A DNA stretch of 64,000 bases from Bos javanicus (lineage: Eukaryota > Chordata > Mammalia > Artiodactyla > Bovidae), in assembly GCF_032452875.1 (NCBI RefSeq), contig NC_083879.1:83523572-83587571 (forward strand), in the 5' to 3' direction. Below are positions 22,459 through 34,780 of the stretch, piece after piece. Each line of letters starts with the position of its first letter. Within the stretch, counting starts at the first letter, position 1. The notes beneath the pieces were generated by a model. It ran no database searches and was not told the origin of the DNA. It saw nothing but the letters and a program-made list of their open reading frames with translations. Both the position numbers and the translations under genes were made by a program.

Positions 22459-23521
22459 AGAGTGGTTATTAAGAGAGTAAAGCTCCAAGAGATGTGGTCT
22501 TACATCTCCTCTACCAGTGAGCATCCCACTGCTTCACCTGGTGACAGACATAAGCATATGAAGTCTGAGTGTCACAAGGGTCTTCAATTTCCGTGGTTCC
22601 AAGCACAGAATGCAATGGCTCCAATATGCTCCAAGAATACCAGTATGTTACAGATATACCTTCAGATATTTTGTTGGTTACTCAATTAAACAATTGAATG
22701 TGTCTAGTTATGAGAGGTAGGTAATTTAATTTCTGTTTTAAGACTACCCTTTCAGAAAGGAATCACTGAGAGATCATACCTTTATCCAGGGTTCTCGTAA
22801 ATATACTTTCTGCCAGAATGGAATTTATAAAATGCATTAGTTTAAACAGCATAAACCACAGGAAGATATGTGAAGTCTATATTCCTCTCTTCTGTATATC
22901 CAGGGCCTGCACAATAAGATGCCTTGAGTAAATGACCGAATGATTGAACGGTTTATAGAGTTCTCTTGCTTGCTCGAATAAGAGACTTTATCCCCAGAGG
23001 CTTGTTGAATTAAGCCACCATACTCCACCCATCAGGGGCTGTTCCTACCATGCCCACAGAAAATGGGTGCGCCATAAACACTCTCCTTTCCTCTCTCACA
23101 GTGACATTACCCAAGAGCTTCTAAAAGCTGAGTGTCAGTGGTCAGCCACTGTCAACAGACACACATTTCAGCTGATACATTTAAAGAGCCTTAATAGACA
23201 TTATTCTATGTCTAGTAAGGTAGTGGCCCTTATCACTGAAGGCAAGTTTGAGTCTCTTACTAGATTCAGCATGGCATGGGATAACACAGAAATACAGGAT
23301 CTGAAACAGTTGGGAAAGATGATCGTGACAGCCTTAGACTCTGGAACCATAGGGAAAGTTCTTCATAAATGAACCAATGGAGTGTGCTCGGAAAAGGCAG
23401 ACAGGCTCCAAATAACTGGGCATGGGAAAGGGTTCTGGGATAGGAGGGTCTGGACACAAGAGGGAGAGAGAGGCATCATCAAAGAGCAACTTTGCCCCTT
23501 ATACTGTTTCGATGGAGGCTG
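22459..23521. other. single-copy DNA
   Basis: No repeat or exon recognised. The 101-codon plus frame at 23067-23372 has no known domain. Confidence 0.45.
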
Positions 23522-23758
23522 TTTTGGTATTTGGGCTTCCCAGGTGGCGTTAGTGGTAAAGAACCCACCTGCCAATGCAGGAGATGCAAGAAATGTGGGT
23601 TTAATCCCTGAGTCTGGAAGATCCCTTGGAGTAGGAAATGGCAACTCACACCAGTATTCTTGCCTGGAAAATCTCATGGACAATGGAGCCTGGCAGGTCA
23701 CAGTCCATGGGGTTGCAGAGTTGGACAAGATTGAGCATGCATGCACTTTTTGGTATTT
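23522..23758 (+). mobile_element. Bov-tA SINE
   Basis: Plus-strand copy from gggcttcccaggtggcg to gagcatgcatgcac. A perfect 11-bp duplication, ttttggtattt, lies at 23522-23532 and 23748-23758. Confidence 0.95.
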
Positions 23759-24765
23759 ATAAATCTGTTATTTGTGAGTGGGAAAGGGAAAACAACATAA
23801 ATAAATTTTCCCCGGACAATTTCTGGCAAGTAGTCTCAGGATTTTTAATTTCTACATCTGCATAATTTTGGCTGCTGCGTAAAAAGAAATGTCCTTTTGA
23901 GTTTTGTTTTTTCCTGAATGGGGCATACTTGGCACCATGTCCATGGCATTCTGCATGTGCATAAAACTGAATCAATTCTATTTTCCAGGAGTAATGAAAA
24001 AAGAGAGAACAGAGCCAAACCTTTAAATGCCCTGCGTGCATGTGAGCCTCCATCAGTGGGAACAGCACAACTTGATGTCATTCTGAGAAATAGATTAAGC
24101 ATTTTAAATGTTGAAATGCTGAACTTAATCAAAGGCTAAGGCGCATTTCTGTCCAAAATAATTTAATTACAATCCATTTTAATTGAAAATTTGCCTAAAA
24201 TCTTCAGGACAGAAAATAGCAAACAGGTTGCTGCCAAGATATTTTGGACCATGATTTTTGTTCCTGGTTTTTCTCATTTTTTAAAAATTTTTTGTGGTAG
24301 TATATATGGTGAATTCTCAAGAAGTCAAAAGTCAAATGTCAGTTTGTGAATTATTCACATTGTTGTTCATCTCTTGTTCATGACTTTCCTTTTCCTGCTT
24401 TTTAACATTTTCGTGACTATTGGCTCACTAGGAGTGTTTAGAAAAATCAAGATGAAGATGAATTTACATGCACTGTTTTTATCACCATTAAAATTTTGGT
24501 TACATTTTAAGGTTATAAGAGAAGCCGAACACAAATTCCAGCTCTCTGAATTTTGGTAGCTTTTTACTAAATAGCAACTAAAATACTTTGTACTATAATC
24601 TATTTATCTAGGGAAATAATTTCTTAAACACTTTGTAATTTTTATAGGTGCAGTTGAATCAATGACATATTTAGTTAAGTTTTTGGAAGTTTTAAACTTT
24701 ATTTTATGAATTTGCTTTAATATTTAAATAATTATGAATGGCTCTTGAGGGTAAGTGATCTCTCC
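23759..24765. other. single-copy AT-rich DNA
   Basis: No repeat recognised. The block 23900-24220 is compositionally mixed and holds homeobox-type TAATTA cores (for example taatttaattacaatcc near 24157-24175). It is a possible conserved non-coding element, but that is inference only. Confidence 0.45.
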
Positions 24766-24983
24766 AAGATTCCATGGTGGCTCACTAGTAAAGAATATGC
24801 CTGCTAACACTGGAGATGTGCGTTTGATCTCTGGGTCAGGAAGATCCCCTGGAGAAGGAATGATAACCTACTCCAGTACTTTTGCCTAGAGAATTCCATG
24901 GACAGAGGAGCCTGGAGGGCTACAGTCCCTGGCCTTGCAACATGACAAGTCCCTGACATGACTTATCGACTAAACAACAAGAG
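24766..24983 (+). mobile_element. Bov-tA SINE, diverged
   Basis: Plus strand from gattccatggtggctcact to cgactaaacaacaagag. It carries a run of substitutions and a repeated gacaagtccctgacatgac near the tail. Confidence 0.9.
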
Positions 24984-25910
24984 AGAAAATAACTGGTATT
25001 TGCCCTCTAAACATTAAATTAATGATATTAGAGTGCATTTACTAAAGCTTCGTCCACAATATTTAATATAAACGTATCCGAATTCTGTGTAATTAGACTG
25101 CAATTCTGAAATGAAACGTTAAAGTATAATATTTCCAAAACACAATTCGTGTATAATTAGATACTGATTAAGGGAGTAGATATCTGGTAAACTAGTTTTT
25201 TTCTCTGATTGCCTGATTTTTGAAATTCCCGAGGCAGTGATTATACGCCGTGATTGGGCTTTCAATACTTGCTAAAACTTGTAACATCAGGCAGGATGAC
25301 CAAACAGATTACATATTTAGACTAGCTGCCTCGTTCGCATCTCAGCTGACAGAGGTAACTGCAGGCTCTGAGTTACTTCCACTACTTCTCTTAGTTAACA
25401 GGCTATTATTCCTTAGTTTTTACTTGAATGAAGTTAAATTTCCTTTTTAGTCCTGTTCTCCGCTAGCAAAGAAGACACTGGAGATACATCAAGACTGTGA
25501 TTATAATAGTAGCAAGCACTGTTTTAACAAACATTCTTATCACGAAAAATACTAATCATTGGATCGTTTGAAAATGTTTAATCTTTGTCATGAAAAGATA
25601 AATGAGATGATTCAAAAATCTGAATTGAATTGGTAACAATTCCACAAAATTAATACCAGTCAAGTTCTGGCTTTTAAGGTCAGAACTCTATTTGTATCAT
25701 TTCTTCTAAGAAACAAAACTATGAGTTCATTAACCTTTCAATTTCCAAAATGTTTCAGAGTTGCTTAGGATAAAACAGTGTGATCCATGACATTCAGGAT
25801 AATTCTTGTATTGTGTGGGCATAATATTCCCATAAGTATCATGTACTGAGTAAGTCTGTTCATTGGTTGAAAGAAAATAAAGTTGCTTGAATTACAGATT
25901 ATTAACTCTA
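24984..25910. other. single-copy AT-rich DNA
   Basis: Nothing recognised. Confidence 0.45.
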
Positions 25911-26103
25911 CAATGTGGCTCAGATGGTAAAGAATCTGTCTTCAGTGCAGGAGACCTGGGTTTGAGTACTGGGTTGGGAAGATCCCCTGGAGGAGGGCAT
26001 GGCAACCCACTCCAGTATTCTTGCCTGGAGGATCTCATGGACAGAGAAGCCTGGCAGGCTATAGTCCATGGGGTCGCAAAGAATTGGATACAACTGAGTG
26101 GCT
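25911..26103 (+). mobile_element. Bov-tA SINE (left arm of inverted pair)
   Basis: Plus strand, head slightly truncated (starts caatgtggctcagatgg), ending gatacaactgagtggctt. It abuts, tail to tail, the opposite copy at 26104-26291. Confidence 0.92.
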
Positions 26104-26291
26104 TGTGTCTGACTCTGTGTGACCCCATGGACTATAGCCTACCAGGCTCCTCAGTCCATGGAATTTTCCAGGCAAGAATACTGGAGTGGGTTACCATTTC
26201 CTTCTCCAGGGGATCTTCCCAACCCAGGGATGGAACCTGGGTCTCCTGCACTGCAGGCGGACACATTACCATCTGAGCCACCAGGAAAGCC
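26104..26291 (-). mobile_element. Bov-tA SINE (right arm of inverted pair)
   Basis: Minus strand, from gtgtctgactctgtgtgacc to the head at gagccaccaggaaagccc. With the preceding copy it forms a near-perfect inverted repeat of about 190-bp arms with essentially no spacer. Confidence 0.92.
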
Positions 26292-27100
26292 CTTCCCCTA
26301 ATTAGGACAGACTATATAGTATGACTTTTTACAAATTGCCCAGACAAGGAATGAACTATGAAGAAGAAATTTTGGAAATCATTTCCTTTTTTGGTTAGGG
26401 CATTAAGCAAAGAGATGTGTTAAGAAAAAAATATTTAACCTATTTATATTTCAGAATTACCCAGTGATCTGTTAAGTATTCCACAAAACAGGAAACCCAA
26501 ACCTCACTGTTTTTTATCTTTTAAAATAGAAGTCATCTGTCTTACTGAAAATCAGTGACTTATTGAGCCTAACTGGAAAAAACTGTCAGAAAATCAAAGT
26601 TTCTTCTACATGTACATATATAAACTTTAATATACTCAGATTCCTATAGGATCAGGCTGTTGACAATAAATAAGCCTCCAACCAAAAATTTACTCTAGAT
26701 TTTTCAAGGAACTTTTTTCCCCCTTTAAGCCTTCTGCTTTAATCACTCTTACCTAGAACAAACAGGTAAGGACTTGCTTGGGGCGTTGGTGTCTGAAGAT
26801 ACCACTCTACTTCAAATCTTTAACTTAAATCTAGCAGAGTACGTGTTGCAGTCTGCTTTCTGAAACCTCAGGGAACTTATTAATAGCGCCTCCAGAAGCA
26901 CGGTTATCATTTGAACTTTGGATTTACAGAGGTTCTTAAAATCTTATTACTCTTCCCTTAACATTTTTCTATTTTGTGTTACAGCTAGGCTCTCCAACAA
27001 AGAGAATGGCAATTAGGAGTGTGAGTGATACACAGCCAATTTTAAGCCTAAATATTCTGATGAGCAATGGTAGGAACAAATGGACACTAACTAAAGGGCT
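26292..27100. other. single-copy AT-rich DNA
   Basis: Nothing recognised. Confidence 0.45.
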
Positions 27101-27400
27101 TACAGGTACTATGCTGCTGCTGCTGCTAAGTCGCTTCAGTTGTGTCTGACTTTGTGCGACCCCATAGACGGCAGCCCACCAGGCTCCCCCGTCCCTGGGA
27201 TTCTCCAGGCAAGAACACTGGAGTGGGCTGCCATTTCCTTCTCCAATGCATGAAAGTGAAAAGTGAAAGTGAAGTTGCTCAGTCGTGCCCGACTCTTAGC
27301 GACCCCATGGACTGCAGCCTATCAGGCTCCTCTGTCCATTGGATTTTCCAGGCAAGAGTACTGGAGTGGGGTGCCATTGCCTTCTCTGTACAGGTACTAT
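27101..27400 (-). mobile_element. BovA2 dimer SINE
   Basis: Two BovA units on the minus strand (27113-27388) starting with (gct)n. A perfect 12-bp duplication, tacaggtactat, lies at 27101-27112 and 27389-27400. Confidence 0.95.
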
Positions 27401-27463
27401 ATAACCTAACAAATTTGATGCTTTTTTAAAACGGAGAATCCCTATGGCTGAGAATGTGTTGTG

Positions 27464-27630
27464 TTTAGTGGCTCAGTCGTGTCTGACTCTTTGTGACCCC
27501 ACCAGGCTCCTCTGTCCATGGGATTTCTCAGGCAAGAATACTGGAGTGGGCTGCTATTTCCTTCTCCAGGGATCAAACCTGGGTCTCCTGCAATGCAGGC
27601 AGATTCTTTACCGACTGAGCAACCACTGCT
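27464..27630 (-). mobile_element. Bov-tA SINE with internal deletions
   Basis: Minus strand. Two internal deletions are visible: the block after ctttgtgacccc, and the block between cttctccaggg and atcaaacctggg. The tRNA head is at the right. Confidence 0.88.
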
Positions 27631-28485
27631 TAAGTCATGTCATTTTGAAGCTTTATTACTTACAGATTGCATTCTAACTGAGCTAGGAGAGTATTCCCAT
27701 GGCTGAGAATAGTGATGTTTATTATCCTAATCAAAGTTTTCCACACACCTGTAAGAAGGTCTGCTGGAGCCTCTCTATACAGTTCTCATACCATGGTTTT
27801 ACACACTGGTCCCGTCAGTTTCACAGCGTACTAAGTGCTCGGTCAGGATCATGATAAAACACTGAAATATGACGTAACAGCACAATTATATAATGGATAA
27901 AACCATCTTCATTGCTTTAATCATAAAAACAACAACAAAAAATGTCTTTCTGGTTTACAAGTGAATATTTTGTGACATCAAAAAAAAAAATAGATTTTGA
28001 ACAGAAAGAAAAATACTGTTTAAAATCGGTGGAGTCTTTCTCAGAGGTTAGGAGCAAGCCTCAGCCATCCCTCACTCCACTCTCTGTCCATTCACAAACC
28101 TTTCTCTTGTGAGTTTCCCTGCGCTGTCCTTTGGTAGGAGTGAATGGGCATCACCTTGAACCAGCATATGAGTAAGAACGGACTGTCTGTGACTTGTCTG
28201 AGTACTGAGATGAGCCAAGTACCTTCTCCTCGTGCAGTTTTGACAAGTCCCCTGCTCCATCTCAGAGCCCAGCTTCCTCCGCCTTCGTCTGTAACCTGGA
28301 AAGTCCTTCCATTAACTGTGGTTGACAGACAGATGAGGCAGTCGTAGGGTTTGGGTGACTATTTTCTAAATACAGGATGATAAAACTGTTACTAACTCAA
28401 CTGTAAAATTTATGAAGACTATTTATTATAAAGCTTATTGACAGAAAGAACATGTAAATGTGAAACTGAGAAGCCACAAAGAGGA
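27631..28485. other. single-copy DNA
   Basis: Nothing certain. An A-run lies at about 27980-27990. The segment 28255-28350 weakly recalls MIR but is not called. Confidence 0.45.
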
Positions 28486-28682
28486 GAGGTGGTGTTAGTG
28501 GTAAAGAACCCGCCTGCCAATGCAGGAGATGCATCCTTGGGTCTGATCCCTCCATCAGAAAGATCCCTTGGAGAAGGAAATGCCAACCCAATCCAGCATT
28601 CTTGCCTGGGAAATCCCAGGGACAGCGAGCCTGGCGGGCTCCAGACCACAGAGTCACAAGGAGCTGGATATGGCTGAGTGTC
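28486..28682 (+). mobile_element. Bov-tA SINE
   Basis: Plus strand, gtggtgttagtggtaaagaa through ctggatatggctgagtg. It is the subfamily with the short gttagtggt head variant also seen at 23533. Confidence 0.88.
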
Positions 28683-30395
28683 TGGGCAGGGAAAGAAGAG
28701 TGACCATCAGTGCGTCAAATGTCTCGTGGGATGAACAAGAATAACACTGAATTCCCAAGAGGAGGATAATCCAATATTTCAATGGTTTCCCAGTATTTTT
28801 TTTATAACCAAATGGTACAATGTTTACTATACAAATGGTATAATGTAAACTTATGCTTAGTGCTGAACAGGAAAAGGGAACTTTCAAGTGAGTCTAAGAT
28901 GGAAGCGAATGAGGTGGACGACGGGAGGAAATATTCGGAGATCTCTCCCTGTAACAGCTCGAGTAAATGGAACGGCAGGAGAAAAGAACTCTCATCTGAG
29001 TGACCAAGCTTCCTCTCTGTGACATAACAGGCTGAGAGCAATCAGCGTTGCTTCTGACTTCTTCAGACTGATGGACGTGCCTGAAAACGCATCAGAGCTT
29101 ACATTTTAGATGAGTGACTGCAGGCAAACGCAAATGCTAATCGGAGCGTTCTGCCACTATATCACATGTTCAGTTAAATGCCAGATGCAGTGTAAGAAGG
29201 TGCTCATATTCACTTAGTCTTAACATATCAGGGTGTATACCAAATGAGTAAAGTGTAACTGGATTTGGGTTTCTTGATTTTCTCTCTCTGTTAGTTTAAG
29301 GGAAAGAAGAAAGCCATTTTTTTCTTTTCTACAGCCTTTTAGAATTGTAGTAGGTACCACTTGCTTCATTCTGGGAGAAACCAAGTACGAAAAAAACCTC
29401 CTTGAATGTCTCTTGGTAATTTTTTTTTCTCCAAATATGTAGGTAAACTTAAATTAAAATTTTTGACAAAATAGTTTCCAAAAATTAAACTTAGTCTGAA
29501 CATTTTTTCCCCAATAGTAAATCTGTATGAAGAATTATTGTTATTTCTGATACTTCTAAAGATGGATGGAGATTCTGTCATTCTTGGAACACAGAAGTAC
29601 AGATAATTTACAACATTTGCCCTACAATTTCAAGTACTGACTAAATCAAATATTTCTGTTTCTAAATTTCACTTTTATTCAATTTTTTTTCAAATCTGCT
29701 ATACTATGATCCCATTTCTTTCTGCCCCTCCCTCCCTTTTGTTTGTCTGTGTGTGTGTATGTACAGCAACTAAAATATTGCTTTTGGAAAAAGCCAAAAC
29801 AGAGAGCCTTAACTGTTTCCAAGCTCTCACTTGCTCTCTCTCTCTCTAATATTTTCCCATTATTTTTATGATTACTTTTTAGTCTCAATTTATTATAATG
29901 GATGAGATGTAGCATGTATTGAGAAAAATGTTTACCGAATTCAGTTTAAGACAGAATCAGGTCATGATCTTGTCATTACTGCAACATCCCACAGAAATAG
30001 AACATTTTTTTTAATAAATGCAATTAGTAGATGATAACCCTGAATAAGAAGCTATAAACGCATAGAATTTCAGAACTAGGAGAGGCCTAAGACCACTTCC
30101 CACCACTGTGTTCTGTGTACCACTCGGCAAGTGCCAGCACTAACGTCCAGGGATGCCGCCTGGTACATCTGGGGGACACACATCGTGCGCTTGACATCAC
30201 ACACACCATGAAACCCTGAATAACAGTAAAATGGCTATTCCGTGTCATCACTACAAACCAAGAAAAAAATTTCATTATGATCAAAGACCAAATACAGATT
30301 GTCTCTGGTATGTCTCTATCAAGAAAAAACAGAATTAGGAAATTGCATTTGTTTTGAGACTATCACGGCCAGGTTCTATATACGGTCTTTTTTCC
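28683..30395. other. single-copy AT-rich DNA
   Basis: No gene or repeat family recognised. A (TC)n run lies at about 29832-29848 and a TGTG run near 29742-29760. Confidence 0.45.
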
Positions 30396-30747
30396 GTTCA
30401 GTTCTGTTCAGTCGCTCGGTCATGTCCGACTCTTTGCGACCCCATGAACTGCAGCATGCCAGGCCTCCCTGTCCATCACCAACTCCCAGAGTTCATTCAA
30501 ACTCATGTCCATCGAGTTGGTGATGCCATCCAGCCATCTCATCCTCTGTCGTCCCCTTCTCCTCCTGCCCCCAATCCCTCCCAGCATCAGAGTCTTTTCC
30601 AGTGAGTCAACTCTTCACATGAGGTGGCCAAAGTACTGGAGTTTCAGCTTCAGCATCATTCCTTGCAAAGAACACCCAGGACAGATCTCCTTTAGAATGG
30701 ACTGGTTGGATCTCCTTGCAGTCTAAGGGACTCTCAAGAGTCTTCTT
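30396..30747 (-). mobile_element. BovB LINE 3' end
   Basis: Minus strand, from gttcagttctgttcagtcgc to gggactctcaagagtcttct. C-terminal coding region only. It lies about 120 bp from the oppositely oriented BovB at 30872-31788. Confidence 0.92.
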
Positions 30748-30859
30748 GAACACATATTTAATTTTTAAAACAATATTTTAAGAATATATTACAGGCAATA
30801 AAACCTCAAGAATACTGAGCTTCAGGCCATCAGATAATAGGACTAATTTACATTTAAGT

Positions 30860-31800
30860 AAACCTTTCTCAGGAGTTCATCAAGGCTGTATATTGTCACC
30901 CTGTTTATTTAACTTCTATGCAGAGTACATCATGAGAAACGCTGGGCTGAAAGAAACACAAGCTGGAATCAAGATTGCCGGGAGAAATATCAATAATCTC
31001 AGATATGCAGATGACACCACCCTTATGGCAGAAAGTGAAGAGGAACTCAAAAGCCTCTTGATGAAAGTGAAAGTGGAGAATGAAAAAGTTGGCTTAAAGC
31101 TCAACATTCAGAAAACGAAGATCATGGCATCCGGTCCCACCACTTCATGGGAAATAGATGGGGAAACAGTGGAAACAGTGTCAGACTTTATTTTTCTGGG
31201 CTCCAAAATCACTACAGATGGTGACTGCGGCTATGAAATTAAAAGACACTTACTCCTTGGAAGGAAAGTTATGACCAACCTAGATAGCATATTCAAAAGC
31301 AGAGACATTACTTTGCCAACAAAGGTTTGTCTAGTCAAGGCCATGGTTTTTCCTGTGGTCATGTATGGATGTGAGAGTTGGACTGTGAAGAAGGCTGAGC
31401 GCCGAAGAATTGATGCTTTTGAACTGTGGTGTTGGAGAAGACTCTTGAGAGTCCCTTGGACTGCAAGGAGATCCAACCAGTCCATTCTGAAAGAGATCAG
31501 CCCTGGGATTTCTTTGGAAGGAATGATGCTGAAGCTGAAACTCCAGTCCTTTGGCCACCTCATGCGAAGAGTTGACTCATTGGAAAAGACTCTGATGCTG
31601 GGAGGGATTGGGGGCAGGAGGAGAAGGGGACGACAGAGGATGAGATGGCTGGATGGCATCACTGACTCGATGGACGTGAGTTTCAGTGAACTCCAGGAGT
31701 TGGTGATGGACAGGGAGGCCTGGCATGCTGGGATTCATGGGGTTGCAAAGAGTTGGACACGACTGAGCGACTGATCTGATCTGATCTGAAACCTTTCTCA
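30860..31800 (+). mobile_element. BovB LINE, 5'-truncated, with clean duplication
   Basis: Insert at 30872-31788, bounded by a perfect 12-bp duplication, aaacctttctca, at 30860-30871 and 31789-31800. The 3' tail is (CTGAT)n, as in actgatctgatctgatctg, unlike the (ACTGA)n tail of other copies here. The low divergence and intact frame suggest a young insertion. Confidence 0.95.
30872..31774 (+). pseudogene. BovB ORF remnant: RT palm to C-terminus, open
   Basis: The frame is open from the truncation point (codons GVHQGCILSPCLF) to its natural stop, about 300 codons; there is no true start codon because the 5' half is missing. Seen: the reverse-transcriptase motif YADD (codons from 31004) with both aspartates, followed by KLNIQKTKIM, GSKIT, YGCESWTVKKAE and the C-terminal ELWCWRRLLRVPW segment. 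Known: in BovB this follows an APE-type endonuclease and the RT finger domain, both absent here, so the product could not retrotranspose. An Arg-to-His change sits in the VRQGC motif. Confidence 0.9.
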
Positions 31801-31814
31801 TTTCAAAAAATGAG

Positions 31815-32151
31815 TGTTCTGGCCTGCATGTTTGTGTATTCCCAAAATTCATAAATTGAAATTCTAAGCCCTAAGGTGCTGGTGTAGGAGGCAGAACTTT
31901 TGGGAGGGGACTGTGTCGTGAGGGTGGACCCCTTCTGAATGGGATTAGTGCCATTATGAAAAACACCATGGAGAGCTCCTTCTGATCTTCTGCCTTGTGA
32001 GTCTGCAACATGGAAGAGACTCTCTTCTAAGACACTGGCACCTTGATCTTGGATTTCCAGTCTCCAGAACTGAGAAATGAATTTCTATTGCAGGTAAGAT
32101 GTTCAGTCTGTGGAATATTGTGACCAGCAGCCTGAACAGTCCAAGTAAGGC
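31815..32151 (+). mobile_element. MLT1-type solo LTR (ERVL-MaLR)
   Basis: Starts TG and runs catgtttgtgtattcccaaa, attcataaattgaaattcta, gaatgggattagtgccatta, caccttgatcttggatttcc, then cagcctgaacagtccaagta. This is the order of the MLT1A consensus. Only the LTR is present, with no internal retroviral sequence on either side. It begins 15 bases after the BovB duplication. Confidence 0.85.
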
Positions 32152-32639
32152 AGGACTTCACCTCAACCTTCTAGATAGTGATCCATTCATCCATCTCAGT
32201 CTTCATTTCCAGATTTCTCAAAACTGTCAATCTGAGTCCTCCCCTTCCCTCTCCAGTTCATTTGAAATTGGGCTGAAAGGGATCTCTTGGGCCTACTTCC
32301 CTGCAGTTTAGGTTTCATTCAATAAGTAGCCTGCCTTTTATGTTTGACATTGCCAGTCTTCCTGAAACACGCTACCTGCTTGGCTTCCATGACAACTCAC
32401 AGTCTTCTGCTTTTATTTCCCTCCACCGTTGACTCTTCCACCATGTTCCCCCAAAATGTAAGTTCCCTTTTCTCATCCTTCCCAGTGGAACAAACTGGAG
32501 GCAATGCCAGTCTGTCCTCTGGCCAGTCCTGATATGTCCCTCTGGATTCACAGTGCTGACCCTTCCTCTGCACACTCCCTAAAGTGCTGGTTTCTGTAAA
32601 AAGTGTATTCTTGCACAATTCTGCTTCCTCTGTGTTCCC
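32152..32639. other. unassigned, pyrimidine-rich
   Basis: C/T-rich sequence that may belong to the following L2, but no landmark is secure. Confidence 0.4.
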
Positions 32640-33075
32640 TCTGAAGGCCCCGTGTACTCTCTTGATTTCAGCTCTCATTTGCAAGTTGACATCCCCATAC
32701 CACAATCTTCAGACCAGCCCTCTGAGGTTCTGATGTCACCTCTAAATACCAAGTGCACGCCTCATGCACAATATGGCAACTGAAAACTGCTGTCCTCTGG
32801 AACTTTCTCTCCTTCACGACATTACAAAGTCAATTAATCTAGAAGTGTGAGTCAAACTTGACCTCTTTCCTACCCTCCTTCAGCATCCAATCAATTGCTT
32901 ATTTCTCCTAGCCGCCCCTTCCCCCGCAGCCTGACTCCCCTGCGCCCTCCACATCTCTCACTGCATCTGAGCCATCTCCACGTTCCGGTTCTGGGCCGTC
33001 TTCCACATGGCTATTGACAAGACAGAGCGACAGTGGCAAACCTTACTATCTCACTTCTCCGAACACTCTAGCCTG
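32640..33075 (+). mobile_element. degenerate L2 LINE
   Basis: Plus-strand L2-like order: a cttcagaccagccctctgag block, gagtcaaacttgacctcttt, ttcagcatccaatcaattgc, ccctccacatctctcactgc, ttctgggccgtcttcc. Diverged; boundaries approximate. Confidence 0.5.
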
Positions 33076-34780
33076 TACTTTATTGCTTGGGAAATCAGAC
33101 GTTTGATAAACATTCGATGACTTAAGTCATGAATAATGGATTGTTTGCATGCATCTGAGCAGCGAGATATGCAGCCAGTCACTCTGTGGCATCAGGGACA
33201 CCAGTCCCTTCCCTCTCCTTCCCGCCTTCTTTCTTTTTTTACTCTGTGTGTGTGTGCACGTTTTCTGCTAAACTGATTAGTTTGGCACATTAGCAAAGCA
33301 TTCTATGTTTGCTGCCTTTAAAATAATTCCAAAAGCTTCTGATTAGAATTTAATTTATGAGAGCAGAAAATGACGAAAAAACAGTGAGCCAAAATTCAAC
33401 TATGACAATTATCCCTATAAATTGAAAAGTAAAAGTCAATTAATATTATTGCTTTTCCCTTTAAAGAACATGTTAAAATGGTGCTTTCTCAATAACAAGT
33501 CTGTTAAAAGTTTGAAAATCTTGGCAGAAAAATAATATGCAGTGAATTCTCCATACACTCTCCATAATGCTACCAGTGGGAGCAATACAGTCTCAGGCCA
33601 GGGTTTCATTATGTTTTACAATTATTTCACATCAAACGTTAGATGGTACAGAAACTAATGAGCCTTTCATCCTCTTAAAACACACACACACACACATATG
33701 GAACATTCCAGGAACATGGGAGCCACCAAGACCCTGAGCCACCACGTCCCTGAAGTATTGTCCCTCATAGTTAAAGGAACAGAAATTCTCCAGCCTCTTA
33801 CATCAAAACCGCATAGTAATAGTTTTTAAATTGTCTCATTGTTCATAACCAGGGGAAATTTTTTCCTTTTAATTGGAATACATCAAATCTAGGACATTAT
33901 GAGAACACGTTGTAGCTCTACGAAAATTACTCTTACACAGAACGTTCTAATCCATGAGAACAAATTCAAGGCATTGCTTTCTCCTCGTCCACAAAGTTTA
34001 CTATATTAAAGTTGTTTGAAGGAGGTTTCTCATATTTTCTATTGATTGAACAAAAAACAGCCATTGTATAGATCACTGAGGGAAGTTTTTCTCTTATTGC
34101 CTGGATTTTTAAGCTTTCCATGGCCCCCATCTGCACTGACTCCATTTTGTGACATTCCAACATAGCTGGTACTAAATAAATGCAGAGTCATGACCAGTTT
34201 TATTTGTATATAAGGAAGAACAGACACATTCCTAATGCATGCTTTCTAATTGCCATATTTTCCAGATAATCACTATTTAAGAAGTTAAACGCAAAATTCT
34301 GATTAACATGTCCAGTCTGAGCCAGCTACCACATGGCATCACTCGTGACCGTGAGTGGTGTATGACAGAAAACTCAGAATAGCTCTGACGAACTGGGAAA
34401 TTAAGGCTTAAAGAACTAGACCTATTTTAACACAATGAGTAGGAAGTACAGGCAGTCACGTGACCTGTCTGCCACCACTGTCTGAAGTTCGCTCTGTATT
34501 GGCCCAGTGCACCATCTGGCTTTCCTGCTTAGTTTTTAGATGTTGCTGGGACTTCAATTTAGATATTTAGCCAACAGCTACTATGATAATAAACGAAAAG
34601 AGTAATTTTCAAGATTTTCAAGTAATTTTCAAATCACTAATACTGAGCCTGCGGGTGTAAGTGCATATGCATATGTGTGTGTAAGGGTGTGTGAGCGTGT
34701 GTGCACAAGTATGTATAGGGGGTCAGGCTCTGAAGGCAATAAGAGAATAAATCTTCAGAGGAGGAGGAATTTAAGGGGGA
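33076..34780. other. single-copy AT-rich DNA with short CA and GT repeats
   Basis: No gene recognised. (CA)n at 33680-33698, mixed TG repeat at 34664-34710. The part at 34390-34530 weakly recalls reverse MIR and is not called. Confidence 0.45.

Noticed and set aside
30893..30895. Apparent start codon giving MSPCLF in BovB frames
   Set aside because: The codon is TTG inside the continuous QGCILSPCLF segment; the frame is truncated at the 5' end and has no real start.
31231..31662. Long minus-strand frames opposite BovB coding DNA (also 35462-36031, 53394-53804, 63484-63819)
   Set aside because: Antisense shadows that recur in every BovB copy because of its codon pattern; no independent evidence of coding.
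31815..32151. Evidence for a complete endogenous retrovirus beside the MLT1 LTR
   Set aside because: No internal gag, pol or env-like sequence and no second LTR nearby; it is a solo LTR.
34390..34530. Possible reverse MIR
   Set aside because: Only two short landmarks match; below the threshold for a call.
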